Origin: GCA-2683825 sp965662355
GTDB taxonomy: Bacteria; Planctomycetota; UBA1135; GCA-002686595
Assembly: GCA_965662355.1 (NCBI GenBank)
Contig: CBFIHP010000015.1
Location: 62,001 to 126,000, forward strand
DNA length: 64,000 bases
Direction: 5' to 3'
Both the position numbers and the translations under genes were made by a program. This document shows positions 33,708-42,471 of this stretch, piece after piece; position 1 is the stretch's first letter; each line of letters starts with the position of its first letter. The notes beneath the pieces were generated by a model. It was not told the DNA's origin and searched no databases. It was given only the letters and a program-made list of their open reading frames with translations.

Positions 33708-36152
33708 CTAGCGTTCGATCAGCATCACCCAGTCTTGCCCCGGACTGAAAGGCGGTGATCCGAGCGTCACGAGTCCGCCGCCGAAGATCGTATCCGCCGT
33801 TCCGCTAAAGAAACCCGTCGCAGGGTCGTACCAGCGACGTTGGAAAGTCCCCGTTGCCGCGGAAAGGTCCAGCGTCCCCGTGCTCGATGCGACGGGGAAG
33901 TAGATCGCGTAGGTATCGTCGGCCTTCAAGAAGACCTCGGCCCCCGTGCCGTCGGAATGAAGTGCTTCACCGGAGACCAGAGAGTCGTTCGGTTCCATCT
34001 CCCAGAAGGGCAGGTTGCCTTCCATGAAGCTGCGCGCGTACCAGCCATAGCGCCACATGCTCTCGCGCGTGCGGAAGTCCTCGGCGCGTAGATCGCCGCC
34101 CAGAGGCAACGAAAAATAGCCGAAGTACCATTCGATCCCGCCGCCGCTGAAGAGCACGTCGTACAGACCGCGTGCGCGCAGTGCCTCGGCGTTCACGTCC
34201 GTCAATCCGGTGGTGATCTCATCGACCTCGACCACCCATTTGCGGCCCGCGGCGGCGGAATCCTGACGCCAGCGCTCGACGTGGTCACCCGTGTAGGAAA
34301 CGTTCGCCTGAATGGAGTTGGTGGCGAAACGTGAATCTCCAAGCACCGCGCTCCAGTCCGGGTTGTCCCCGGATTGTGGAAGTGAGTAGCTGTGAAAGCC
34401 GATCGGGTGGTCATAGGGATCGACGCTTTGAATGTACCCGGCGAAGGACTCGGAGTCGGCGACCGAGTAGACGCACTCCTCGGAGAGGTTCCACTTGATC
34501 GCCAGGGCGTGGCCGAAACGCGCGACCATCTCGCGATAGAAGAGCTTGCGCTCGACGCCGAGCGTGCCGTTGTCCAGCCAGGTGCGGTTCTGGAATTCGG
34601 TTTCAGCTAGCACGAAGTGGAGCATCAAGCCCTTCGATGTCGCGTGCTCGAAGACCTGGTTCCATTGGCGCAGCTTGCTGATGTCGTAGTGGGTCTTGTC
34701 GAAGGCCGTATTCGAAAAACCAACGAAGGGGCACACCTCCTGGCCGTCACCTCCGAGATTCATGGGGAGGAAGTAGATCGAGTTCACGTTCATCGAGGCC
34801 AGGTAGTTGATGGCACCGATGATCCCCTTCGAGTCGTAGCCCGTGTCGGCGCTCGTGAAGAGGGGGTCGTTTGAATCACCGAGCCCACTCGACCCCCAAT
34901 CGCCCGTGTGCGGCCCATAGCGATGCAAGCCGTTCTCGAGACCCTGGGTGCCGGCTCCGCCCTGATCGAACGTGTTGTCGAAGCCCTTGTAGGCCAGCAG
35001 GTTCTCGGGACTGTCGCAGCCCACCTTGAGAAAGTACGGCCCGTCCCTGAACTTCAGATAGTGCTCGCCGGTGTACTCGAGCAGCCCCCACTTGTAGAAC
35101 CCCTCCCCCGCCGGATTGCGGGGCGCGATGTTCACCACGCCGCTGGCACCATCGAAGTCCGTCGGCGTTCCAGCGCCGGGAGCGAGATCGACCGCGACAT
35201 CCGTCCCCTGCACGAAGTGCGCCTCGTAGGCCCAGTCACCACCCGCTTCCGGCGCGAAGCGCACGCGCCAAACGTCGCCGGTACCGCCGCCGTTGCCATC
35301 GCCGTCAAAAAAACCATGCACCGTCGACATCTGGCCCGAGGGTCCCGTGAAATCCACCGTGAGGCGGTAGTCAAGGAACGGATTCGGCGCGTCGTCCATT
35401 TCCGCAGCGAGCGGGCCACGAAAGCTCAACGTCAGCGGGCACCAGGCCACCAGGTTGCCCGACACCTCTGCACTGTCGGGTGAGGCGCCGCTATAGAACG
35501 AATCGTCGTTGGTCGAAGCGGAGTTCGCGAAGATGTCGGTGGCCGTGATCGAGAAATGATACGTGCTGTCGAGATCCAAACCGGTCAGATCGACACTGTG
35601 CTCCCTGGCTCGTGGCGGGCCGACCACGACCGTCGTGCCGTACGTGGCCGTCGGTCCATAGGCGAGTAGGCCCGTCGTTAGCTCGTCCGTGGACCAGGAG
35701 ATCGTCACCGCACCGTTACCATGCACCACGACGTTGGACAGCGTGATCACGGGCGCCGCTTGATCGTTGCCGGTCACGCCCTGCTGGAATGCGATGTCGC
35801 TGGACGCGCTCTCGTTATCCTCCGCATCGAAACTGACGATCCTGCAGTGGTAGGTCTGCGAGTCGATCAGATCGCTGATGAGCACGATGTGCACGACGCC
35901 GGGCGTGCCGATTGAAACCGAGTGGCCGTAGGCGGTCGTGGGGCCATAGTCCACGCGTCCCAGCGCAAGCTCGTCGGTATTCCAGGCGATCGCGGCGTGG
36001 CCGATGGAATCCGTGAAGACCTGAATACCCGTGATCGTGGGCGGCGTCACATCGACCAGCGACTCGCCCCTCGTCGAGCACGCGCTGACGAAACCGGCGA
36101 GGGCGAGCAACAAGCCCAGCCCTTGCGTGCAGCTGCATTCTCTTTTTTCCAC
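33708..36152 (-). CDS. lipoprotein with purple-acid-phosphatase-like FN3 domains, DUF5060 and apiosidase-like glycosidase domain
   Basis: I choose GTG 36152, eight bases after GGGAG; TTG 36158 is an alternative. The signal peptide ends in a lipobox (FVSACS), so the protein is lipid-anchored. Two fibronectin-like domains follow (TDELALGRVDYGPTTAYG and TDELTTGLLAYGPTATYG, a pattern seen in N-terminal domains of purple acid phosphatases). Then comes a DUF5060-like domain (LSFRGPLAAEMDDAPNPF) and a TIM-barrel-like domain (GPYFLKVGCDSPENLL, NVNSIYFLPMNLGGDG, MLHFVLAETEFQNR, KWNLSEECVY) as in DUF4038/apiosidase-like glycosidases, ending in a collagen-binding-like beta domain. Breakdown of complex plant or algal glycans at the cell surface is likely. 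Confidence 0.8.
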   Translation of the reverse strand: MEKRECSCTQGLGLLLALAGFVSACSTRGESLVDVTPPTITGIQVFTDSIGHAAIAWNTDELALGRVDYGPTTAYGHSVSIGTPGVVHIVLISDLIDSQTYHCRIVSFDAEDNESASSDIAFQQGVTGNDQAAPVITLSNVVVHGNGAVTISWSTDELTTGLLAYGPTATYGTTVVVGPPRAREHSVDLTGLDLDSTYHFSITATDIFANSASTNDDSFYSGASPDSAEVSGNLVAWCPLTLSFRGPLAAEMDDAPNPFLDYRLTVDFTGPSGQMSTVHGFFDGDGNGGGTGDVWRVRFAPEAGGDWAYEAHFVQGTDVAVDLAPGAGTPTDFDGASGVVNIAPRNPAGEGFYKWGLLEYTGEHYLKFRDGPYFLKVGCDSPENLLAYKGFDNTFDQGGAGTQGLENGLHRYGPHTGDWGSSGLGDSNDPLFTSADTGYDSKGIIGAINYLASMNVNSIYFLPMNLGGDGQEVCPFVGFSNTAFDKTHYDISKLRQWNQVFEHATSKGLMLHFVLAETEFQNRTWLDNGTLGVERKLFYREMVARFGHALAIKWNLSEECVYSVADSESFAGYIQSVDPYDHPIGFHSYSLPQSGDNPDWSAVLGDSRFATNSIQANVSYTGDHVERWRQDSAAAGRKWVVEVDEITTGLTDVNAEALRARGLYDVLFSGGGIEWYFGYFSLPLGGDLRAEDFRTRESMWRYGWYARSFMEGNLPFWEMEPNDSLVSGEALHSDGTGAEVFLKADDTYAIYFPVASSTGTLDLSAATGTFQRRWYDPATGFFSGTADTIFGGGLVTLGSPPFSPGQDWVMLIER

Positions 36153-36266
36153 TCCCAACGCTCCCGCCCGCAGTGTCGACCCGCGCGGGGTGGAGAACTT
36201 GAGACGCAGGGCTCTGCCTTACCGAGCCCTCACAGAGACTCGCCTCCTACTGCAGCGTGACCGGGA

Positions 36267-36287
36267 GTACGGAGCCAGGCTCCGTAC
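36267..36287. repeat. palindromic repeat, full copy
   Basis: A perfect palindrome with arms GTACGGAGCC and GGCTCCGTAC around a single A, followed after a few bases by another half (GGCTCCGTAC, 36297-36306). It lies between divergent genes, so it is not a terminator here. Confidence 0.8.
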
Positions 36288-36384
36288 GTACGTTTTGGCT
36301 CCGTACCCGGACCGCAAAGAAGCACGGGAATTCCGAGGCTTACAGCGACTGGATCGGGCAATCCAGGGCGCCACCCCCATCTTT

Positions 36385-36391
36385 GAGGAGG
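36385..36391 (+). promoter_or_regulatory. strong ribosome binding site of the peroxidase gene
   Basis: GAGGAGG ends seven bases before ATG 36399 and fixes the start. Confidence 0.8.
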
Positions 36392-36398
36392 TCCATCG

Positions 36399-38036
36399 AT
36401 GAATGCGTATTTGGCTCCTTGGGCTCTTCTGGCCCTGGCTTTCCCGGCCACAGCCCGTCAGCTCCCGCCCCCGCCCGTCCCGCCCGGAAACCCGACCACC
36501 CTCGCGAAGCACTTTCTCGGCAAGGCGCTCTTCTGGGACGAACAGCTCTCCGCGACCCGCACCATGGCCTGCGGAACGTGCCACTTCCCCGAGTACGGCG
36601 GATCGGATCGGCGCTCGGCCCACTTCCCCGAAATCAGTACTCACCCCGGCGCCGACGGAGTGTTCGGAACAGCGGACGACATCATCGGTTCGGCCGGTGT
36701 CATAAGCAGCCTCGGTAGCGGAATGCTAGCTCCCGCTCCGTTCTTCGGGCTCGAGCCGCAGGTGACCTCGCGCAAGGCACCCTCGTTCATCAACGCCGGG
36801 TACGCGCCGCTCTTGTTCTGGGACGGTCGAGCGAGCGGGATCTTCCTCGACCCGCTCACTGGTACGCCGCTACTGACGGAGTTCGCGGCGCTCGAGAGTC
36901 AAGCCGTCGAGCCGCCCTTGAGCGGGGTCGAGATGGGCCACGCCGGTATCCAGTGGTCGGAGGTCACCGCGCGCATCCAAAACGCAACACCACTGGCCCT
37001 GGCGTCCGAAATTCCGCCCGAGCTGCATGAGTTCGTTCAAGGGGAAACCTATGCGAGCCTCTTCACCGCGACCTTCGATACACCCGGCGTGACTCCAGCA
37101 CGCATCGCCATGGCTCTGGCCTCTTATCAGCGCGAACTGGTCTCGGACCAGGCCAAGGTCGACAGCTTCCCGACCAATTTCACCGAGCTCGAGATGCTGG
37201 GCGCGTTCGTCTTCGACTTCCACGGAGGCTGTGCACGCTGCCACTCCGCCCCGGTCTTTTCGGATCATTCCTTTCGCAACATCGGCCTACGCCCCATTGC
37301 AGAAGACCTCGGCCGAGGTGCGATCACGGGAAACCCAGCAGACGACGGCAAGTTCAAGGTACCTAGCCTGCGCAACGCCGAGCTGCGCTCCCCTTTCTTC
37401 CACACAGGAGGCGTCGAGACCCTGGAAGAGGTTGTCGAGTTCTACGACCGAGGGGGCGACTTCACCATCAACCAAGACCCCTTGATCGTGCCCTTGAACC
37501 TCACGCCCTCGGAGAAGGAAGGACTGGTCGCGTACCTCAAAACCTTCACCGATGATCGGGTCCACTTCAGACAGCCGCCCTTCGATCGACCGACCCTCTA
37601 TACCGAGACGAACCGCGTACCGATTCTGGCGCGCACCGGAACGCCGGGGAGCGCAGGAGCCATTCCGGCCGTCATCGCGATCGACCCCCCCTCGGTCACG
37701 AACCCGAGCTTTACCGTCGGGGTGAAGAACGCCCTCGGGGGAGCCCCGGCCGTGTTGGTAACAAGCTCGGGGCTGAGTGCTCCGCAACTGTCTTTGGGCG
37801 CCCTCGGCAAGCCTACGCTGAACCTATGGATCGCCCCTCCATACAGCATGATTCCCGCGGGTCCCTTGTCCGGACAAGGCCCTGGCGAGGGCTATGGAGC
37901 ACTCGTGTTCGACTTGACATTGCTGGGCCCGGAGGCCGTGGGCACACGCTGGTTCGGACAGTGGCTCGTTCTCGACCGCAACTCTCCCAATGGCATGGCC
38001 TCCGCCTCGGAGGTGTTCGAATTGACCTTCTTCTGA
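36399..38036 (+). CDS. di-haem cytochrome c peroxidase / MauG family protein
   Basis: The start is fixed by GAGGAGG seven bases upstream of ATG 36399, followed by a signal peptide (MNAYLAPWALLALAFPATA). Two c-haem motifs are present, CGTCH near residue 58 and CARCH near 279, with the family's ALFWDEQLSATRTMACGTCH-type N-terminus, RKAPSFINAGY, LFWDGRA and FKVPSLRNAELRSPFFHTGG. These periplasmic enzymes reduce peroxide or oxidise protein or small-molecule substrates. The C-terminal 115 residues (from about NPSFTVGVKNALGG) are a beta module like those on other secreted proteins here, which is unusual for this family. It is divergent from the glycosidase gene. Confidence 0.9.
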   Translation: MNAYLAPWALLALAFPATARQLPPPPVPPGNPTTLAKHFLGKALFWDEQLSATRTMACGTCHFPEYGGSDRRSAHFPEISTHPGADGVFGTADDIIGSAGVISSLGSGMLAPAPFFGLEPQVTSRKAPSFINAGYAPLLFWDGRASGIFLDPLTGTPLLTEFAALESQAVEPPLSGVEMGHAGIQWSEVTARIQNATPLALASEIPPELHEFVQGETYASLFTATFDTPGVTPARIAMALASYQRELVSDQAKVDSFPTNFTELEMLGAFVFDFHGGCARCHSAPVFSDHSFRNIGLRPIAEDLGRGAITGNPADDGKFKVPSLRNAELRSPFFHTGGVETLEEVVEFYDRGGDFTINQDPLIVPLNLTPSEKEGLVAYLKTFTDDRVHFRQPPFDRPTLYTETNRVPILARTGTPGSAGAIPAVIAIDPPSVTNPSFTVGVKNALGGAPAVLVTSSGLSAPQLSLGALGKPTLNLWIAPPYSMIPAGPLSGQGPGEGYGALVFDLTLLGPEAVGTRWFGQWLVLDRNSPNGMASASEVFELTFF

Positions 38037-38059
38037 TTGATCTGCTTCTGCTTCGGGAG

Positions 38060-38098
38060 CCACCAACCCGTCAGCTCGGTGCCTGGCTCCGTACGTAC
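38060..38098. repeat. dispersed repeat, half-palindrome copy
   Basis: Thirty-five bases (38060-38094) are identical to 63471-63505. They contain GCCTGGCTCCGTAC, half of the palindrome found at 36267, and lie just after the peroxidase gene. Confidence 0.8.
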
Positions 38099-38316
38099 CC
38101 CGCGTCCTATTAACGGGACGGATGCGGGAGTTCTGGCTCCATTCGGAATCGTGCACAAACGCCGCAGTGCACGGGCTCGGTAGGATCTGCGCAGCAACGC
38201 CGGACGGAAGGCAATCATTCGACTCGGGATCAGATTATTGGCGATCCGCGTGCCTTCTTGATTCCATTCTGGATATGTCGAGAAGGGCACCTATCGCGTG
38301 CCAAGTTACCTCAGCT

Positions 38317-38946
38317 ATGAAGAAAATCTCTGTCACACTCGCCCTCTCGTTGCTGGCTGGCTCAGCCTGGGCCGACGAAATCGTCCAACAAGGAAGCCTT
38401 TCGGGAAGCGTGGGGGGGCCCGACACTCAGCCCATCGTCTTGGATCAGTTCAACGACTTGGGGGGTGGCCGGATCCTGAATTTCGTGAGGATCGATCTTC
38501 TGACCAGCACGGTTGGTGGTGGCACGACCAGCGGGACCGGAATTGCGGTCAACATCGGTGTGACGCTTTCGGCGGACTACCTCTTGGGCATGCAGACCCT
38601 GGCCGAAACCGAGGCCGTGATCGATCTGGACATCGCAAACTCCGGGCCGCCTTCTCCGTTCTCCGCTTTCAACACGGATACCGAACAGGTGATGATCGAT
38701 CAGCCCATCGACCTGATTCCCTGGATGGGAGCAGGTCAACTCATGCTGAGCGGGATCACCGAGTTCCAGATTGTCCTCACGCCCCCCGACGAAATCGATT
38801 TCAGTGCCGGCGGAACGGTCAATTACACCGTGACATACGACTATCAGCTCGTGGGTAGCGTCCCTGCTCTACCCGTCTGGGGAGTTCTGTGTTTGGTCTC
38901 GGCGATCGTCGTCCTCGGAGGCTACATGCTTCGCTTCCGTGCCTGA
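38317..38946 (+). CDS. exported protein with IPTL-CTERM-type sorting signal
   Basis: ATG 38317 opens a signal peptide (MKKISVTLALSLLAGSAWA); the frame is open upstream but without a signal. The 150-residue middle (QQGSLSGSVGGPDTQPIVL, DQFNDLGGGRIL) matches choice-of-anchor E proteins. The C-terminus has PALPVWGVLCL, a hydrophobic helix and RFRA, the PEP-CTERM-like IPTL variant, so the protein is probably processed by an exosortase-like system and surface-anchored. No exosortase gene is in the window. The last 78 bases overlap the end of the convergent membrane-protein gene. Confidence 0.75.
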   Translation: MKKISVTLALSLLAGSAWADEIVQQGSLSGSVGGPDTQPIVLDQFNDLGGGRILNFVRIDLLTSTVGGGTTSGTGIAVNIGVTLSADYLLGMQTLAETEAVIDLDIANSGPPSPFSAFNTDTEQVMIDQPIDLIPWMGAGQLMLSGITEFQIVLTPPDEIDFSAGGTVNYTVTYDYQLVGSVPALPVWGVLCLVSAIVVLGGYMLRFRA

Positions 38947-39867
38947 GTACGGAGCCAGGCTCCGTTCGTTCGGGACTTCGTCGAAGAGTTCGGGGATCAG
39001 AAGGTAGGCTCCGATGAGGAAACAACTGCCTCCCGAAAGCGTGCAAAGGTTCGACCAGAATATGGAGCTCTCTGCAACAGGAGAAGAAGCCACATCGCTG
39101 AACAAGGCGGAGAGCTGAAATGCAACCGAGCCACTCAGGTTCAGCACCGCGATCCACCAGGAGAGGCTGCGAATCGCGAAGGAAGCCACGCCATGCGAAA
39201 CCTCTGCGTAGACGAGATAGCTCGCCACCAGAAAGCACACGCAACCCAACATGTTTGGAGTCCAGATCCAATGCTCTTGCTGGCCCACGGAAAGATCTGA
39301 GCGAGTCGCAGCAATCGTACTCAGATTGAAGAGCAGGGTCCCGGCCAGCTGGACCGTGCACGCCAGGTAGCCGAGATTGCGTGGGCGCCAGCCGACCCAG
39401 CGCCAGGCCGTCCCCATGCCCGGCACGAGCGCCTCCGAGATGTCGCGATTGAGGACCTCGAGCCACTGCAGCCAGGCCGCCGCCGTGAAGAAGAGCGCGC
39501 CGACGACGAAGAGCCGGGCCAAAGAGGCGCCTTCCGTGAGCGTTCCTGGCAGCGCTGTCGGCCAAGCGCCGCCAAGGCCGCCGACCGTGAAGAGCAGCGA
39601 TCCACTCATGAAGAGAATCGCAATCCACCAACCGAGGTATCCGGGCGCCCACAGGTGTCGGAAAGCACTGGCTTCGAGCGAGGGCAAACGCTTGGCCCTG
39701 CTAGCTTCGCGGACACGGTGAGGACGCAGGCCCTTCCGGTGACGCCGCGAATGCGCAACGAGATGGTAGCCGTCGGCCAGGCGTTGCAGCTGGTGGGTTA
39801 CGAAAGGGCCCGGTCCGCTCTCGATGACCCGACCCACGGCGATCGTCCCCTCTTTCTCCAATGTCAT
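38869..39867 (-). CDS. polytopic membrane protein with three internal two-helix repeats
   Basis: ATG 39867 is preceded by GAGAGA; an ATG-free extension to 39918 is possible. After about 80 soluble residues come six hydrophobic segments that repeat in pairs: GWWIAILFMSGSLLF, GYLACTVQLAGTLLFNLS and SWWIAVLNLSGSVAFQLS start similar units with a conserved G-S/T-L-L-F core. This resembles the two-helix YrhK-type domain repeated three times. Function is unknown. The hydrophilic tail (ELFDEVPNERSLAPYSGTEA) is encoded by the palindromic repeat at 38947, so the original stop may have been displaced. It overlaps the convergent IPTL-CTERM gene by 78 bases. Confidence 0.7.
   Translation of the reverse strand: MTLEKEGTIAVGRVIESGPGPFVTHQLQRLADGYHLVAHSRRHRKGLRPHRVREASRAKRLPSLEASAFRHLWAPGYLGWWIAILFMSGSLLFTVGGLGGAWPTALPGTLTEGASLARLFVVGALFFTAAAWLQWLEVLNRDISEALVPGMGTAWRWVGWRPRNLGYLACTVQLAGTLLFNLSTIAATRSDLSVGQQEHWIWTPNMLGCVCFLVASYLVYAEVSHGVASFAIRSLSWWIAVLNLSGSVAFQLSALFSDVASSPVAESSIFWSNLCTLSGGSCFLIGAYLLIPELFDEVPNERSLAPYSGTEAKHVASEDDDRRDQTQNSPDG
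38947..38966. repeat. palindromic repeat, near-full copy inside a gene end
   Basis: GTACGGAGCCAGGCTCCGT matches the palindrome at 36267 except for the last bases. It begins directly after the stop of the IPTL-CTERM gene and lies within the coding end of the convergent membrane protein. Confidence 0.8.
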
Positions 39868-40027
39868 GATTCTCTCGTACGCGCTCCGCCGCGCTTCCGG
39901 GACGGAGCAGGCTTGCACACATCCCGGTTATCTCAGATGCCTCCCAGGTCACCAGTATCTGAAGACCATAGAACGACCAGGAGATAGCACTCGGGAAACA
40001 ACTTGCCAAGAGAGGAAGGTAGTGCTG

Positions 40028-40141
40028 ATGCACCCCTCAATCCCTCCCCGCTCGCGCATCAGCGCACTATTCCTCCTGGCCCTCGCGGTACCAGCGTTGG
40101 TCCTCAGTGGCCTCGCCGCCTCCGCGCAGCGTCCCCAGTGA
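40028..40141 (+). pseudogene. truncated duplicate of the lipoprotein signal region at 41363
   Basis: The 37-codon frame (MHPSIPPRSRISALFLLALA, then VPALVLSGLAAS) is nearly identical to the first 31 codons of the gene at 41363, but the lipobox Cys has become Ser and the frame ends six codons later. The upstream TTGCCA is kept while the -10 and spacing are lost by a deletion of about ten bases. It is a dead partial copy. Confidence 0.75.
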
Positions 40142-40219
40142 GTTTCTGATCCCTCCACGGGCGAGGGTCTGCTAGAGTCAGCGCCCTAGTGGCAAGCCCT
40201 CCCCCGCCTAGCACGTACC

Positions 40220-41143
40220 TTGAAAAACACTAGTTTTCTCATCCTTGGGCTTCTCGCCTCTGCTTGCAAAACGAATGTGCCCACGTCCTCGTCACACGCA
40301 GTGATCGTCGGACTAAGTGAGAATGGCCCTCGAGGGGACATCATCGAAACCGACTCGGGCCCACTTGACGATACCGTCCAAGCCCCCAAGACCTACCTAC
40401 GCCATAACCGTCTGCATGTCCGCGGTGGGGCCCAGTTCCTGGGCAACTTCGCCACGAAGATCTCGGTCAACGGCGCAGACCTGGGCACCGAAATCGGCCT
40501 CGAGGACGACCTTGGCTTCGACAGTGACGTGTTCACTGGACGGCTCGACTTCGACTGGCGCATCGGTCAACGCCATCATGTGATCGGCAGCTGGTACGCT
40601 ATCGAGCGCGACTCGACTTTCTCCATCGACGAGGATATCGCTTTCGATGATGTGGTCTTCCAAGTCGGCGCCAGCATGACGACCGCAATGGATGTCGACA
40701 TCGTGCGACTCGGCTATCGCTATGACTTCTGGCAAGATCGGCGAACCGAGGCAGGGGTTTCGATCGGCGCGCACACCTTGATCGCTGACCTCCAGCTCAC
40801 GGGAATGGCAGATGTCGACGGCATGGGAACCGTCATAGACGCCACCCGCTCGGCCAATGTCGCAGCCCCTCTTCCAGTACTGGGTACCTATCTCAACTGG
40901 GCCCTCGCCAACCGTTGGAATCTATCCATCACTTCCGAGTTCTTTGCGTTGGAGTTCGAACAGTTCAAGGGAGCCTTGTTCGACAACCAGCTCATCCTCG
41001 AATACGAGATCACCGAGAACTTCGGCCTGGGTCTAGGCTACAACCACTTTCTGATCGATGTCGAGGTCAGCGAGAACAGCTACCGCGGCGATTTCGGTTA
41101 CACGTACAACGGGCTGCTCTTGTTCCTGAGCGGTTGGTTCTGA
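40220..41143 (+). CDS. outer-membrane beta-barrel protein with lipobox-like N-terminus
   Basis: The frame begins at TTG 40220 with no clear ribosome site; an extended -10 (TGCTAGAGT) is at about 40170. The N-terminus (MKNTSFLILGLLASACKTN) looks like a lipoprotein signal with Cys at 16. The rest has long amphipathic strands (QFLGNFATKISVNGADLGTE, GRLDFDWRIGQRHHVIGSWY, VDIVRLGYRYDFWQ, WALANRWNLSITSEFF, NQLILEYEITENFGLGLGY) and ends FLSGWF, a C-terminal Phe suited to BAM insertion. Lipidation together with a barrel is uncommon. The function is unknown. It lies between the truncated and the complete copy of a duplicated lipoprotein 5' end. Confidence 0.7.
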   Translation: MKNTSFLILGLLASACKTNVPTSSSHAVIVGLSENGPRGDIIETDSGPLDDTVQAPKTYLRHNRLHVRGGAQFLGNFATKISVNGADLGTEIGLEDDLGFDSDVFTGRLDFDWRIGQRHHVIGSWYAIERDSTFSIDEDIAFDDVVFQVGASMTTAMDVDIVRLGYRYDFWQDRRTEAGVSIGAHTLIADLQLTGMADVDGMGTVIDATRSANVAAPLPVLGTYLNWALANRWNLSITSEFFALEFEQFKGALFDNQLILEYEITENFGLGLGYNHFLIDVEVSENSYRGDFGYTYNGLLLFLSGWF

Positions 41144-41326
41144 AACGACGGCGAGAGGAAGGGGCCTCGCACTATTACCCCGACCAAGCTCTCGGCCCTC
41201 TCCTTACTGCTTCTATCTGGCTGTGTGGTACAAGCGCCGGGGGCCAACGAGAGATCGAGGCGCCGCTCCGCGCCACCTACATGCCTGGGGAGTGTGCGGC
41301 GACAAACCTGGTTCGGTAACCACAAC

Positions 41327-41355
41327 TTGCCAAAAAAGAGACGGCCAAGGATAAT
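41327..41355 (+). promoter_or_regulatory. sigma-70-type promoter with leaderless start
   Basis: TTGCCA (41327-41332), a 17-base spacer and GATAAT (41350-41355) form a near-consensus promoter. The -10 ends seven bases before ATG 41363, so transcription should start at the start codon itself. Confidence 0.75.
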
Positions 41356-41362
41356 AGCGTTG

Positions 41363-41842
41363 ATGCAGCCCTCAATCCCCCCGCGCTGGCGCATCAGCAC
41401 GCTATTCCTCCTGGCCCTCGCGGTACCAGCGTTGGTCCTCAGCGGCCTCGCCGCCTGCCGCTCTACATCAACTCCGACCCGTGCGGACCTCCTCCAAGAC
41501 GGCCTCGATCGGCTCGCGGCGGCCGTTCGTTATGGAGTCGCTGATCCTGTGGCGAAGGAAGTGGCGCTGACCGTCCTGGACGAGCTACGGAATACGGAGC
41601 TCGAGTTTCTCGAAAGCGTGAAGGGCTCGCGCGCGACGATGAGAGAGCTGAACCTACGCTACGACGCGACGCGCGAGGATTTCGTGCGAGAGCTCGAAGA
41701 GCTCCAAACGATTCGGCTGGCCTTCCGTGATGAGATCATCAAGTCCCATCTGGAGCTCCGGAGCGTGGTCGAGGAAGACGAGTACTTGGCCTTCGTCCAG
41801 CACCTCCGCGCAGAGGAAGATCGCTGGAAGGAGGTCCGCTGA
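41363..41842 (+). CDS. small helical lipoprotein, unknown function
   Basis: ATG 41363 is set by the promoter spacing and by the lipoprotein signal (MQPSIPPRWRISTLFLLALA, then LSGLAAC). The mature part of about 128 residues is almost entirely charged helix (LRNTELEFLESVKGSRATM, REDFVRELEELQTIRLAF, EEDEYLAFVQHLRAEEDRW), similar in feel to Spy/CpxP-type periplasmic helical proteins but without the LTxxQ motif. Its stop overlaps the start of the next gene (TGATG) so the two are coupled. It is the intact member of a duplication whose dead copy lies at 40028. Confidence 0.7.
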   Translation: MQPSIPPRWRISTLFLLALAVPALVLSGLAACRSTSTPTRADLLQDGLDRLAAAVRYGVADPVAKEVALTVLDELRNTELEFLESVKGSRATMRELNLRYDATREDFVRELEELQTIRLAFRDEIIKSHLELRSVVEEDEYLAFVQHLRAEEDRWKEVR

Positions 41843-42264
41843 TGAAGAAAGGTGATGACAAGCGCTGCGAGCACAGCACCTCTTTCCACCAGATCTTGAT
41901 CCTGCTGTTCGGCTATATGTTCCTCGGCGGCGGAAGTGCCCAGCTCGACGATCGAGTCAAGGACGTTCTTCCCAGGGGCGAGCGCCGCGACCGGGCTCGC
42001 GCAATCGCCAAGCAAGCCGACAGGATGCCCGAAGCGCTCGCCTCAGAGCTAATCGCGCTCCATGATGAGTTCTACGACGCTCTGGCGGAGCCCACGGTCT
42101 CCACGAGCGAATTGCGGGTGCCGCTGGACGCGCTGGTGGAGAAAATGCACGCCTCCAACCTCGAGCTCTTAGACCTGCGCTTTCAGCTCGTCGAGGAGCT
42201 TACTGCGAAGGAGTGGGGCAAGGTGTGGAACCCAAAGAAAGCTCCTTCGCAATGGCGGCCCTGA
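41842..42264 (+). CDS. small exported helical protein, partner of the preceding lipoprotein
   Basis: ATG 41842 overlaps the upstream stop as TGATG and has GGAGG nine bases before it. The N-terminus (SFHQILILLFGYMFLGGGSA) is a signal peptide or anchor. The remaining 100 or so residues are charged helices (RRDRARAIAKQADRMPEAL, VPLDALVEKMHASNLELLDL, QLVEELTAKEWGKVW), again like small periplasmic Spy-like proteins. Tight coupling suggests a complex with the product of the upstream gene. No enzymatic motif was recognised. Confidence 0.65.
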   Translation: MKKGDDKRCEHSTSFHQILILLFGYMFLGGGSAQLDDRVKDVLPRGERRDRARAIAKQADRMPEALASELIALHDEFYDALAEPTVSTSELRVPLDALVEKMHASNLELLDLRFQLVEELTAKEWGKVWNPKKAPSQWRP

Positions 42265-42458
42265 GCCATCCCAACTCCGAACAGGTTCCAGCTCTACCCG
42301 TTACACCTACTTCTTGCCTGGCGACGGTTTTGTCTTCAGCCCAAAGAGCCGCTCCGGACGACTCTGGTGGCATTGCATGCGTCCCGCTCCGTGATCGTGA
42401 CATCCCGACATGATTCCGACCTTACGTTACGTTAGGCGGGCCGTACGTGCCTGGGTGG

Positions 42459-42464
42459 TATCCT
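42459..42464 (+). promoter_or_regulatory. -10-like hexamer, leaderless start
   Basis: TATCCT ends seven bases before ATG 42472. No -35 was recognised; a tandem TTACG repeat lies just upstream at 42422-42432. Confidence 0.45.
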
Positions 42465-42471
42465 TGAGGCA

